This document shows, in pieces, positions 38,490 to 46,317 of a DNA stretch of 46,453 nucleotides. The position numbers were made by a program, and so were the translations under genes. The stretch is taken from assembly GCA_012517905.1 (NCBI GenBank), contig JAAYUE010000028.1:1-46453 (forward strand). The letters are read 5' to 3'. Source of the stretch: Clostridiales bacterium (GTDB lineage: Bacteria > Bacillota > Clostridia > Christensenellales > CAG-138). The notes under the pieces are model-generated. The model searched no databases. It saw only the letters and a program-made list of their open reading frames with translations, and had not been told where the DNA came from. Positions within the stretch are counted from its first letter, which is position 1; the number at the start of each line of letters is the position of its first letter.

Positions 38490-39185
38490 ATGAAAAACGA
38501 CATCAGTTACCGCGACAGCGTACACAGAATCGGCAGGGTTTGGATCCTCAGCGCGCTTGCGATGCTCATCGCCGTGCCGGTCGCCATCTGCCTCTATTAC
38601 CGCGCGTGGCCGTCCATCGGCGGCGTTCTCAAGGGCATGCTCAGCATCGCGCCCATCTTCTGGACCGTCGGCGTCATCGAGGTGTTCACCTATGTGCCCA
38701 TGCTCGGCACGGGCGGGTCGTATCTCGGCTTTGTCACGGGAAACCTGGCCAACCTCAAGGTGCCCTGCGCGCTGAACTCCATGGACCGCGCGGGCGTACA
38801 GCCCGGCACGGAGGAAGGCGAGGTCATCTCGACCCTCGCGATTGCCACGAGTTCGATCATCACCACGCTGATCATCGCGCTCGGCGTATTGCTGCTTTCG
38901 CAAATCGCGCCGGTCATCGAAAGCGAAGCGTTGCAGCCGGCGTTTGCCAACATCCTGCCCGCGCTCTTCGGCGCGCTCGGCGTGGTGTTCATCTCCAAGG
39001 ACTGGAAGATCGCGATTGCGCCGCTTGCGGTCATGATCACGCTGTTCTTGCTCATTCCGTCGCTGGCCAGCGCGGTGGGCGTTCTCGTTCCGGTCGGGGC
39101 GCTGATCGCAATCGGCGTGGCGCGGGTGCTCTATAAGGCCGGCATGCTCGATGAGAAGACGGCCCCGGTCGAACCGATGGATTGA
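38490..39185 (+). CDS. Membrane protein partner of DUF5058
   Basis: A 231-residue protein with about six membrane segments, starting near VWILSALAMLIAVPVAICLY. It carries a conserved-looking polar loop MLGTGGSYLGFVTGNLANLKVPCALNS, with GGS and an Asn/Lys stretch inside the hydrophobic core, as in substrate-binding loops of transporters. AAGGAGGGAG precedes the ATG by 8 nt; a longer frame overlaps the DUF5058 gene and is rejected. I do not know a named family. Its size, tight linkage and matching topology suggest that it works with the DUF5058 protein. Confidence 0.78.
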   Translation: MKNDISYRDSVHRIGRVWILSALAMLIAVPVAICLYYRAWPSIGGVLKGMLSIAPIFWTVGVIEVFTYVPMLGTGGSYLGFVTGNLANLKVPCALNSMDRAGVQPGTEEGEVISTLAIATSSIITTLIIALGVLLLSQIAPVIESEALQPAFANILPALFGALGVVFISKDWKIAIAPLAVMITLFLLIPSLASAVGVLVPVGALIAIGVARVLYKAGMLDEKTAPVEPMD

Positions 39186-39327
39186 CGAATCAAAGGGGCA
39201 GTCGGCGCAATATTAATTGCGCGGCAGTCCAAAAGACATCGCTCTTTTCAGGCGGAGCGGTGTATACTGAAAAAAGAAATCGATAACCGCTTCCCCGTTT
39301 GGAAACGGAAGATTGGAGGAGGAAGAT

Positions 39328-40767
39328 ATGACCTATTTCTGGCTGGCGCTCGCCGCGCTGGTCGTCGCGTTTCTCGCGGTGATCCTCATCCGCACGCTGC
39401 GGTTCAGGCCGAAAGCGGCCGCTCCCGCGACGGCGAGCGAGGCGGTGGTGGACGAGCAGAAGGCGATCGACGATCTTGCCGCGATGATCCGCTGCAAGAC
39501 GGTGTCGTATTATGAGGACGAGCGCATCGACAAGGCGGAGTTCGCAAAATTCCGCGCGCTGCTGAAAACGCTCTATCCGACGGTATTCGAGCGCTGCACC
39601 TACGAAGAAATCGGCCCGAGCGGCGTGCTCTTTTCCCTCAAGGGTAAGAGCGCGGAAAAGCCTGCCGTGTTCATGTCGCATTACGACGTGGTGCCCGTCA
39701 ACGAGGAGCAGTGGTCGAAGCCGGCGTTTGACGGCATCGTCGAGGACGGCGTTCTCTGGGGACGCGGCACGCTGGACACGAAGGGCACGCTGCTGGGGAC
39801 GATGGAGGCCGCGGAGCAGCTGCTCAAGGGCGGCTTTGTGCCGGAGAACGACATGTATTTCGCCTTTGCGGGCGACGAAGAGGTCGCGGGCAAATCGCAG
39901 CCGATTATCGTGGAGACGCTGCGCGCGCGCGGCGTTACCCCCGCAATCGTCGTGGACGAGGGCGGCGCGGTCGTGGAAGGCATCTTTCCGGGCGTTTCCG
40001 AGCCCTGCGCGCTGGTCGGCATTGCGGAAAAGGGCCTTATGGACGCGCAGTTTGTCATCGAGGGCGCGGGCGGGCACGCGTCGGCGCCGCCGCCGCACAC
40101 CGGCATCGGACGGCTGTCCCGCGCGGTGACGCGCATCGAGGGAAAGCCGTTTCCGCGCGTGCTGACCAAGCCCGTTGCGGAGATGTTCGATACGCTGGGG
40201 CGACGCTCCTCGTTTGTCTACCGCATGATCTTCGCCAACCTCTGGTGCTTCCTGCCGGTGCTGGACGGCATCTGCAAAAAATCCGGCGGCGAGCTCAACG
40301 CCATGATGCGCACCACCTGCGCGTTTACCATGGCGGAGGGCAGCAAGGCCAGCAACGTGCTGCCGCCGCGCGCGCGCATGGTTGCAAACCTCCGCGTCAT
40401 CAGCGGCAGCACCTGCGAAGAAACGCTGAGCGCGCTGAAAGGGCGACTCGACGACGACGGCATTCAGGCGAGCATCATCCACGGCACGGACCCGAGCAAA
40501 ATCTCCGAAACGACGGGCTATGGCTGGGAGAAACTCACGGCTGCAATCGCCGAAACCTGGCCGGATACGCTGATTTCGCCGTATCTCATGTTTGCCGCCT
40601 CGGACTCGCGGCACTACTGCGCGATTTCGGACGATGTCTACCGCTTCTCGGCCATGGCGCTGAGCAAGGAGGACCGCGCCGGCATCCACGGCAACGACGA
40701 GCGCATCGCCACCGACAAAATCGTGAAAACGGTGCAGTTCTATCTGCGCCTGATGAGAAGTCTGTAA
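39328..40767 (+). CDS. Membrane-anchored M20 family metallopeptidase
   Basis: A 479-residue M20-type zinc hydrolase with one N-terminal membrane helix (about 4-24), so the catalytic domain is probably outside the cytoplasm. Metal and catalytic residues are in place: H118 and D120 in SHYDVVP, D150 in GRGTLDTKG, E184/E185 in AGDEEVAG, a distal Asp in ASDSRHY and a His in GIHGNDER. The inserted dimerisation domain (GGHASAPPPHTGIGR) is present. GGAGGAGGAAGAT lies before the ATG; a TTG inside that site is rejected. It probably acts on peptides or N-acylated amino acids. It follows the DUF5058 pair by 142 bp. Confidence 0.9.
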   Translation: MTYFWLALAALVVAFLAVILIRTLRFRPKAAAPATASEAVVDEQKAIDDLAAMIRCKTVSYYEDERIDKAEFAKFRALLKTLYPTVFERCTYEEIGPSGVLFSLKGKSAEKPAVFMSHYDVVPVNEEQWSKPAFDGIVEDGVLWGRGTLDTKGTLLGTMEAAEQLLKGGFVPENDMYFAFAGDEEVAGKSQPIIVETLRARGVTPAIVVDEGGAVVEGIFPGVSEPCALVGIAEKGLMDAQFVIEGAGGHASAPPPHTGIGRLSRAVTRIEGKPFPRVLTKPVAEMFDTLGRRSSFVYRMIFANLWCFLPVLDGICKKSGGELNAMMRTTCAFTMAEGSKASNVLPPRARMVANLRVISGSTCEETLSALKGRLDDDGIQASIIHGTDPSKISETTGYGWEKLTAAIAETWPDTLISPYLMFAASDSRHYCAISDDVYRFSAMALSKEDRAGIHGNDERIATDKIVKTVQFYLRLMRSL

Positions 40768-40784
40768 GTTCGGCAAGCAATATA

Positions 40785-40816
40785 AAAAATGCCATCCTTC
40801 AAAGGGTGGCATTTTT
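40785..40816. terminator. Bidirectional terminator between the peptidase and the GNAT gene
   Basis: Thirteen-bp stem AAAAATGCCATCC / GGGTGGCATTTTT with loop TTCAAA and one G-T pair. Confidence 0.9.
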
Positions 40817-40851
40817 GTGTTCAAAGCAATCTTTACAGGCGAGAAACGAGC

Positions 40852-41292
40852 TTACAGCTCCAGCACATACACGACCTCTCCGTAGAGAATCCGTCCGTCC
40901 GGTACAAAGCCGAGGCTCTCGTAGAGCGATTTTGCAACGCGGTTCTCCGGCTCGAAGCTGATGTAGACGCAGGTGTGGTCCTCGTCCGCCAATCCCCGGA
41001 TGCGCTCGATGAGCAGCAGCATCGCCTCGCGTCCGTATCCCTTGCCCTGATAACGCTGGTCGATCATCAGGCGGTAGATCCAATACTGATGATCGTCCTC
41101 GTCGAGGCAGTACATCGCAAACCCGACGGGGCGGTTTTCCGCATAGAGCGCGAGGGGAACGCACTCCGGCTGGGCGTATGCCTGCGCAAGCGAATACTGA
41201 TTCGTCGCGACAAACGCACGCTGGTCCGCCGAAACGGAGAGGTCCAGCACGGAGATGTAGTTATAGCGGTCGATTTCCACGAGATGGAGCAT
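40852..41292 (-). CDS. GNAT family N-acetyltransferase
   Basis: A 146-residue acetyl-CoA-dependent acetyltransferase. The CoA pyrophosphate loop is RYQGKGYGREAM (80-91), and the C-terminal NRVAKSLYESLGF matches motif B. The N-terminal YNYISVLDLSVSADQRAFVATNQYSLAQAY resembles the BltD/spermine-spermidine acetyltransferase branch, so a polyamine is a reasonable but unproven substrate. It lies 37 nt after typA, likely in the same transcript. The start codon has only a distant AAGGGA. Confidence 0.85.
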   Translation of the reverse strand: MLHLVEIDRYNYISVLDLSVSADQRAFVATNQYSLAQAYAQPECVPLALYAENRPVGFAMYCLDEDDHQYWIYRLMIDQRYQGKGYGREAMLLLIERIRGLADEDHTCVYISFEPENRVAKSLYESLGFVPDGRILYGEVVYVLEL

Positions 41293-41329
41293 GCTCGATC
41301 CGTCCCTTTCGGCCGCAGCGGGGCGCCGG

Positions 41330-43150
41330 TTACTGCGCCTCCTGCTGTTTGGCGTATTTCATGCGCATTTCCTTGTTGAGGATGCGCTTGCGCATGCGGA
41401 TGCTCTTTGGCGTGACCTCGACGAGCTCGTCGTCCGCGATGAACTCGAGGCACTGCTCAAGCGAGAGCGTGACGGCGGGGGTGAGGCGAAGTGCCTCGTC
41501 CGAACCGGAGGCGCGCATGTTGGTCACGTGCTTTTTCTTGCAGACGTTGACGACGATGTCCTCCGCGCGCGCGTTTTCGCCGACGATCTGCCCTTCGTAG
41601 ACGGGGATGCCGGGGCCGACGAAGAGCTTTCCGCGGTCCTGCGTGTTAAACAGGCCGTAGCTCGAGGTGTCGCCCGTCTCGTGCGCAACGAGCGAACCGG
41701 TCTTGCGCTCCTCGATGGCGCCCTTGTACGGCTCGTAGTCGTGGAAGATATGGCTCATGACCCCGTTGCCGCGCGTGTCGGTCAGCAGCTCGGAGCGGTA
41801 GCCCATCAGCCCGCGCGCGGGCACGAGAAACTGCAGCCGCACGCTGTTTTCGCTCTGGTTTGCCATGTCCGTCAGCTCCGCTTTGCGCTGGCCGAGCTTT
41901 TCCATGACTGCGCCGACGTATTCGGTCGGCACGTCGATGGTCAGTTCCTCGATCGGTTCGGTCGTGTTGCCGTTTTCATCCTTGTGGAAGATGACCTTCG
42001 GGCGGGACACCGCGAATTCGTAGCCCTGCCGGCGCATGGTCTCGATCAGGATGGAAAGATGCAGCTCGCCGCGTCCGCTGACGCGGAAGGTGTCGGTGCT
42101 GCCCGTCTCCTCCACGCGCATGGAGATATTGGTCTTTACCTCGTTAAAGAGGCGGTCGCGCAGGTTGCGTCCCGTGACGTACTTGCCTTCGCGTCCGGCA
42201 AACGGGCTGTCGTTGAGCATGAACATCATGCTCACGGTCGGCTCGTCGATGTGCACAAACGGCAGCGGCTCGACGCAGCAGGGATCGCAGACCGTCTCGC
42301 CGACGTTGAGCCCTTCCACGCCCGCGACGCAGACGATGTCCCCGCAGGGGGCTTCGTCCACCTCGACGCGCTTGAGGCCTTCATAGCGATAGAGCCGCGT
42401 GATCTTCGCGTCCATGCGGCGGTTGTTTTCGCCGCCGCAGATGACGATCGGCATGCCTTTCTTCGCCGTGCCGCGCTCGATGCGGCCGACGCCGATGCGG
42501 CCGACGTATTCGTCATAATCGATGGAGGAAAACAGGATCTGCAGCGGGGCGTCCGGCTCGCTGTTCGGCGCGGGAATCGCGCTGATGATCGTGTCGAAGA
42601 GCGGGCGCATGTCGTTTTGCATGCTGTCCGGGCTCAGTCCGCTCTGCCCGTCCCGCGCGCTGGCGTAGACCACGGGAAAGTCGAGCTGGTCCGCCGTTGC
42701 GCCGAGCTCGATGAAGAGCTCCAGCGCTTCGTCCACCACTTCGGCGGGGCGCGAGTCGGGGCGGTCCACCTTGTTGACAACCACGATGGGGATTTTGTTG
42801 AGTTCAAGCGATTTTCTCAGCACGAAGCGCGTCTGCGGCATGCAGCCTTCAAACGCGTCCACAAGCAGCAACACGCCGTCCACCATCTGGAGGATGCGCT
42901 CCACCTCGCCGCCGAAGTCCGCGTGACCCGGCGTGTCGACGATGTTGATGCGCGTGCCGCCGTAGACGACCGCCGTGTTTTTCGAGAGGATGGTGATCCC
43001 GCGCTCGCGCTCGAGATCGTTGGAGTCCATAATGCGCTCGACGTCCTGTTCGCCTCTGCGCAGCACGCCCGCGTCGCGCAGCATTTGATCGACCAGCGTT
43101 GTCTTGCCGTGGTCGACGTGCGCGATGATGGCGACGTTTCGAATGTCCAT
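41330..43150 (-). CDS. typA: Translational GTPase TypA/BipA
   Basis: Ribosome-binding GTPase of 606 residues, the normal length. GTP motifs are AHVDHGKTT (10-18), DTPGHADF and NKVD. EF-G-like domains II, III and V follow, and the BipA-specific C-terminal domain ends with KEMRMKYAKQQEAQ. It assists ribosome assembly, notably at low temperature or stress. The ATG at 43150 follows AGAAGGT. A sigma-A promoter is seen upstream, diverging from the GntR operon. Confidence 0.96.
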   Translation of the reverse strand: MDIRNVAIIAHVDHGKTTLVDQMLRDAGVLRRGEQDVERIMDSNDLERERGITILSKNTAVVYGGTRINIVDTPGHADFGGEVERILQMVDGVLLLVDAFEGCMPQTRFVLRKSLELNKIPIVVVNKVDRPDSRPAEVVDEALELFIELGATADQLDFPVVYASARDGQSGLSPDSMQNDMRPLFDTIISAIPAPNSEPDAPLQILFSSIDYDEYVGRIGVGRIERGTAKKGMPIVICGGENNRRMDAKITRLYRYEGLKRVEVDEAPCGDIVCVAGVEGLNVGETVCDPCCVEPLPFVHIDEPTVSMMFMLNDSPFAGREGKYVTGRNLRDRLFNEVKTNISMRVEETGSTDTFRVSGRGELHLSILIETMRRQGYEFAVSRPKVIFHKDENGNTTEPIEELTIDVPTEYVGAVMEKLGQRKAELTDMANQSENSVRLQFLVPARGLMGYRSELLTDTRGNGVMSHIFHDYEPYKGAIEERKTGSLVAHETGDTSSYGLFNTQDRGKLFVGPGIPVYEGQIVGENARAEDIVVNVCKKKHVTNMRASGSDEALRLTPAVTLSLEQCLEFIADDELVEVTPKSIRMRKRILNKEMRMKYAKQQEAQ

Positions 43151-43184
43151 TTGAGTACCTTCTTTCTGAATACGAAAACAAGTT

Positions 43185-43214
43185 ATTATACAACCGAAGC
43201 GGGGGAAAGGACAA
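43185..43214 (-). promoter_or_regulatory. typA promoter
   Basis: Minus strand TTGTCC (43214-43209), 18-bp spacer, perfect TATAAT (43190-43185). The rest of the 302-bp gap to 43452 is A+T-rich, holds the divergent GntR promoter and shows no gene. Confidence 0.65.
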
Positions 43215-43377
43215 GTCGTTTCGCAATTCCGCGCGGTTAATTTACGCTTCGTTGACTAAAACGTCGTATTTTTTGCTTAAAATCGAAAGAAACGCCGTGC
43301 GTTTGGCGTTTTCGTTCTGAAAATGAAGGGCCGCTCGGCAAGGCTGATTCTAATGAAAAAATTTTTGAAAAATACTA

Positions 43378-43406
43378 TTGACAAAACACATAGTCGAGTG
43401 TATAAC
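43378..43406 (+). promoter_or_regulatory. Promoter of the GntR-ABC operon
   Basis: TTGACA (43378-43383), 17-bp spacer, TATAAC (43401-43406), the best sigma-A match in the window. Such a strong promoter fits a unit kept silent by its own repressor. Confidence 0.85.
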
Positions 43407-43428
43407 TGTATTAAAACAATAATACAGT
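43405..43428. promoter_or_regulatory. Operator of the GntR-ABC operon
   Basis: ACTGTATT (43405-43412) and AATACAGT (43421-43428) form perfect 8-bp arms with an 8-bp spacer. The site overlaps the end of the -10 and the start point, where a bound repressor would block transcription. Confidence 0.75.
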
Positions 43429-43452
43429 GACACACGGAAGGAGGAACACGCA

Positions 43453-43839
43453 TTGGCATGGCAATTTACATCGAACCGGCCGATCTATCAGCAGATTGTG
43501 GATGAAATAGAGCTGCGCATTCTCAACGGCACTTACGAGATGGGGATGCGGCTGCCCAGCGTACGCGATCTTGCGGTGACGGCGGCGGTGAATCCAAACA
43601 CGATGCAGCGGGCACTCTCGGAATTGGAGGATATGGGATTGATTACGACGCAGAGAAACACCGGCAGAACGGTGACGACGGACGAATCGGCCGTCTCCCG
43701 CGCGAGGGACGTGAAGGCGGACCTGCTCGCGGAGACGTTTTTGATGCAGATGAAGGCGCTGGGTCTGAGCCGCAAAGAGGTTCTCGAGCGCCTCGCCAAG
43801 GGGGAACACAAGGAGGGGGAACATGCAATCAATTCTTGA
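43453..43839 (+). CDS. GntR family repressor, YtrA subfamily
   Basis: A 128-residue short GntR protein. The winged helix spans about 10-75 (PIYQQIVDEIELRILNGTYE, LPSVRDLAVTAAVNPNTMQRALSELE), followed only by a short helical dimerisation tail, as in YtrA regulators that control linked ABC transporters. It starts with TTG at 43453, with AAGGAGG 8-9 nt upstream; the nearby ATG is out of frame. It overlaps the ATP-binding gene by 17 bp. A matching operator sits on its promoter. Confidence 0.9.
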   Translation: MAWQFTSNRPIYQQIVDEIELRILNGTYEMGMRLPSVRDLAVTAAVNPNTMQRALSELEDMGLITTQRNTGRTVTTDESAVSRARDVKADLLAETFLMQMKALGLSRKEVLERLAKGEHKEGEHAINS

Positions 43840-44521
43840 AACCAGGGCGTTGACGAAGCGCTACGGACCGACGCTGGCGCTCAACAACGTAGACCTGTCC
43901 CTGCCAAAGGGAAAGATCATCGGCCTGCTCGGGCCGAACGGAAGCGGCAAGACCACGCTGCTCAAAATCGTGGCGGGCCTGCTGACGCCGACAAACGGCA
44001 CCGTGCTGGTGGAAAACAGGCCGGTCGGCGAGGACACGAAGTCGGTGATTTCGTATCTGCCGGAGCGCACGTATCTGCCGGACTGGATGACGGTTGAGGA
44101 CTGCCTCGACTACTTCGCGGATTTTTACGCGGACTTCGACATGCAACGCGCCAGAGAAATGCTCTCCCGGCTCAACGTGCCGGCGAACAAGCGCATGAAG
44201 CAGCTGAGCAAGGGCACGCGGGAAAAGATGCAGCTTGTGCTCGTCATGTCCCGCCGCGCAAAGCTGTATCTGCTGGACGAGCCGATCGGCGGGGTGGACC
44301 CGGCGACGCGGGACTACATCCTCGACACGATCATCGGCAACTATGACAACGAGGCGACGATTCTGATCTCGACGCATCTGATCGCGGATGTGGAAAAGGT
44401 GCTCGACGAGTTCCTCTTCCTCAAAGAAGGCGTCATCACGATGCACGACACGACGGACAATGTCCGCGAGACGCAGGGCAAATCGCTGGACGAGCTGTTC
44501 AGGGAGGTATTCAGATGCTAG
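43823..44521 (+). CDS. ABC transporter ATP-binding protein, YtrB-like
   Basis: A 232-residue ATPase with Walker A GPNGSGKTT (37-45), Walker B LYLLDEP (148-154) and a switch His in LISTHLI. The signature is LSKGT (128-132) instead of LSGGQ, a variation common in the YtrB/export group, so it is likely to be active. GGAGGGGGAAC precedes the ATG. It overlaps the repressor by 17 bp and the permease by 7 bp. Together the three resemble cell-envelope-stress or antibiotic-responsive exporters; the substrate is unknown. Confidence 0.9.
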   Translation: MQSILETRALTKRYGPTLALNNVDLSLPKGKIIGLLGPNGSGKTTLLKIVAGLLTPTNGTVLVENRPVGEDTKSVISYLPERTYLPDWMTVEDCLDYFADFYADFDMQRAREMLSRLNVPANKRMKQLSKGTREKMQLVLVMSRRAKLYLLDEPIGGVDPATRDYILDTIIGNYDNEATILISTHLIADVEKVLDEFLFLKEGVITMHDTTDNVRETQGKSLDELFREVFRC

Positions 44522-45387
44522 GGAAACTGATGAAACACGACTTTAGAGCGCTCTCGCGCACGCTCTTTCCGCTGCAGATCGGCATTCTCGGCGGCGGGCT
44601 GGTGGCGACGCTGCTCACCGCGCTGACCATCCGCCTTGGGGACGCGTCCTGGGCGGGCACAAACGGCAGCACCATGCTCAAAGGTCTGATCATGGCGATC
44701 TCCGCGACCATGTCGGTGCTCATCGGCGTCGCGATCATGGCTTCGCTGTTCGTCACGCTGATTTTGATCTGCTACCACTTCTACCGCAGCTTCCTCTCGG
44801 ATGAAGGATACCTGACGTTTACGCTGCCGGTCTCGACTTCAAACCTGCTCTGGAGCAAGCTTTTGACGGGCATGTTCTGGACGCTGATCAACTGCGTCGT
44901 GGTGGCGGTTACGCTGCTGATCTTCTCGGTCTTCGGAACGACCACCAACACGCTCATCAACATGGAGGTGCTGAACGCGTTCAAGATGTTCTTCACCGTG
45001 TTGCTGCCGGAGGCGGCCGAGTATGTGAGCATTCCGCTCGTGATCGTCGAGATCGTCGTCGTGGCTATCATCGGGCTCGCCGCGCAGATTCTGCAGATCT
45101 ACTTTGCCATCATCGTCGGCGGACAGGTCGCCAAGAAACACCGCATCCTCGCGGCCATCGGCATGTATCTGCTCATCAACATGGGCGTCGGCATCATCAG
45201 CTCGGTGTTCATGTCGCTCGTGACGTTCGGCGAGGGCGTGTCGAATCTGGTGCTCAACAGCGCGCAGGAGATCGGGGCGTTTATGACGACCATCTTCGGC
45301 TGGTACGGGGTGCTGTATGCGGGCCTCGGGGTGCTCTTCTTCCTCGTTTCGCGGTCGATCCTGAAGAAAAACCTGAATTTGCAATAA
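44515..45387 (+). CDS. ABC transporter permease
   Basis: A 290-residue integral membrane protein with about six membrane segments: near 18-40, 60-90, 115-145, 165-200, 205-235 and 255-282. The first hydrophilic stretch, MLGKLMKHDFRALSRTLFPL, is typical of ABC-2-type export permeases that follow YtrB-like ATPases. It starts 7 bp inside the ATPase gene, so translation is coupled. No extracellular loop large enough for a binding domain is seen. Confidence 0.88.
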   Translation: MLGKLMKHDFRALSRTLFPLQIGILGGGLVATLLTALTIRLGDASWAGTNGSTMLKGLIMAISATMSVLIGVAIMASLFVTLILICYHFYRSFLSDEGYLTFTLPVSTSNLLWSKLLTGMFWTLINCVVVAVTLLIFSVFGTTTNTLINMEVLNAFKMFFTVLLPEAAEYVSIPLVIVEIVVVAIIGLAAQILQIYFAIIVGGQVAKKHRILAAIGMYLLINMGVGIISSVFMSLVTFGEGVSNLVLNSAQEIGAFMTTIFGWYGVLYAGLGVLFFLVSRSILKKNLNLQ

Positions 45388-45402
45388 GATTGCAACAGAG
45401 CG

Positions 45403-45430
45403 AAAAAGGGCGGCGAAAGCCGCCTTTTTG
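45403..45430 (+). terminator. Terminator of the GntR-ABC operon
   Basis: Stem GGCGGC / GCCGCC extended by G-T and A-T pairs, GAAA tetraloop and a TTTTT end. Confidence 0.88.
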
Positions 45431-45529
45431 CATGCGGATTTATCCGGGCCGCTTTGCCTGATTCCTTCGACGAGGGGCTGCCGCGGTCAGACGGCCGGGG
45501 GAGAGAAACCGGCATGTCTGCGAAAAGAC

Positions 45530-45559
45530 TTGCGCCGCCTTGCCCGCAGCACGTATAAT
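45530..45559 (+). promoter_or_regulatory. Promoter of the TtcA-like gene, leaderless type
   Basis: TTGCGC (45530-45535), 18-bp spacer, perfect TATAAT (45554-45559), then seven bases before the ATG at 45567. No ribosome site can fit, so the mRNA probably begins at the start codon. Confidence 0.65.
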
Positions 45560-45566
45560 ATCGCTC

Positions 45567-46313
45567 ATGAAACGGGTATTAGGCAGCATCCGCCGCGCGG
45601 ACGAGCGGTATCATATGATCGAGGACGGGGACAAGATCTGCATCGGCGTCTCCGGCGGCAAGGATTCCCTCTTGCTGATGGAGGCGCTCAAGCTCTATCA
45701 GCGGTTTTCCTATACGAAATTCGACGTGATCGGCGTCATGCTCGATCTCGGACTGAAGAACCACGACACCTCCGGCGTCGAGGCGTTCGCCGAACGCATC
45801 GGCATCGACTTCACAATTGAACGCACGGATATCGGTAAGGTGGTGTTTGAGTACCGCGAGGAACGCAGTCCCTGCGCACTCTGCGCCAAGCTGCGCCGCG
45901 GCGCGCTGAACACATTCGCCGTCGAACACGGCTGCAACAAGGTCGCGCTGGGGCACAACCGCGACGACGTGATTCAGACGTTTTTCATGAGCATGCTCTA
46001 CGAGGGGCGCATCAACACTTTTGCGCCGGTGACCTACCTTTCGCGCAGGGACGTGACGGTCATCCGCCCGCTGATCTTCCTGCCGGAGAAGCACGCGCTT
46101 TCCGTTGCGCGCGCGCGGAATCTGCCGGTGCTACCGCCGAACTGCGACATCTCGGGGAGCACCAAGCGCGAAGAGGCCAAGCAGCTGGTCCAGCACATCG
46201 CCGGTCTGGTGCCGGACTTTGAGGAAAAGTTCATGCACGCGCTCTCCACCACGGAAACTTACGGTCTTTGGGACAACATGCGGCTCAAAGGCGACGAGAA
46301 ACATCTCAGATAA
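45567..46313 (+). CDS. TtcA-like tRNA 2-thiolation protein
   Basis: A 248-residue PP-loop ATPase of the TtcA/TtuA group that adenylates a tRNA base and replaces oxygen with sulfur. The PP-loop is SGGKDS (29-34). The iron-sulfur ligands expected in TtcA are C103 and C106 (CALC) and C193 (PPNC), all present, with GHNRDD at 129-134. TtcA modifies cytidine 32, but the family has diverged and other tRNA positions are possible. I chose the ATG at 45567: the protein start matches the family there, and the -10 box lies 7 nt upstream, pointing to leaderless translation. Confidence 0.9.
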   Translation: MKRVLGSIRRADERYHMIEDGDKICIGVSGGKDSLLLMEALKLYQRFSYTKFDVIGVMLDLGLKNHDTSGVEAFAERIGIDFTIERTDIGKVVFEYREERSPCALCAKLRRGALNTFAVEHGCNKVALGHNRDDVIQTFFMSMLYEGRINTFAPVTYLSRRDVTVIRPLIFLPEKHALSVARARNLPVLPPNCDISGSTKREEAKQLVQHIAGLVPDFEEKFMHALSTTETYGLWDNMRLKGDEKHLR

Positions 46314-46317
46314 AAAA

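Noticed and set aside
41291-43240. Plus-strand frame of 649 codons
   Set aside because: It is antisense to typA, which is complete and has all GTPase motifs.
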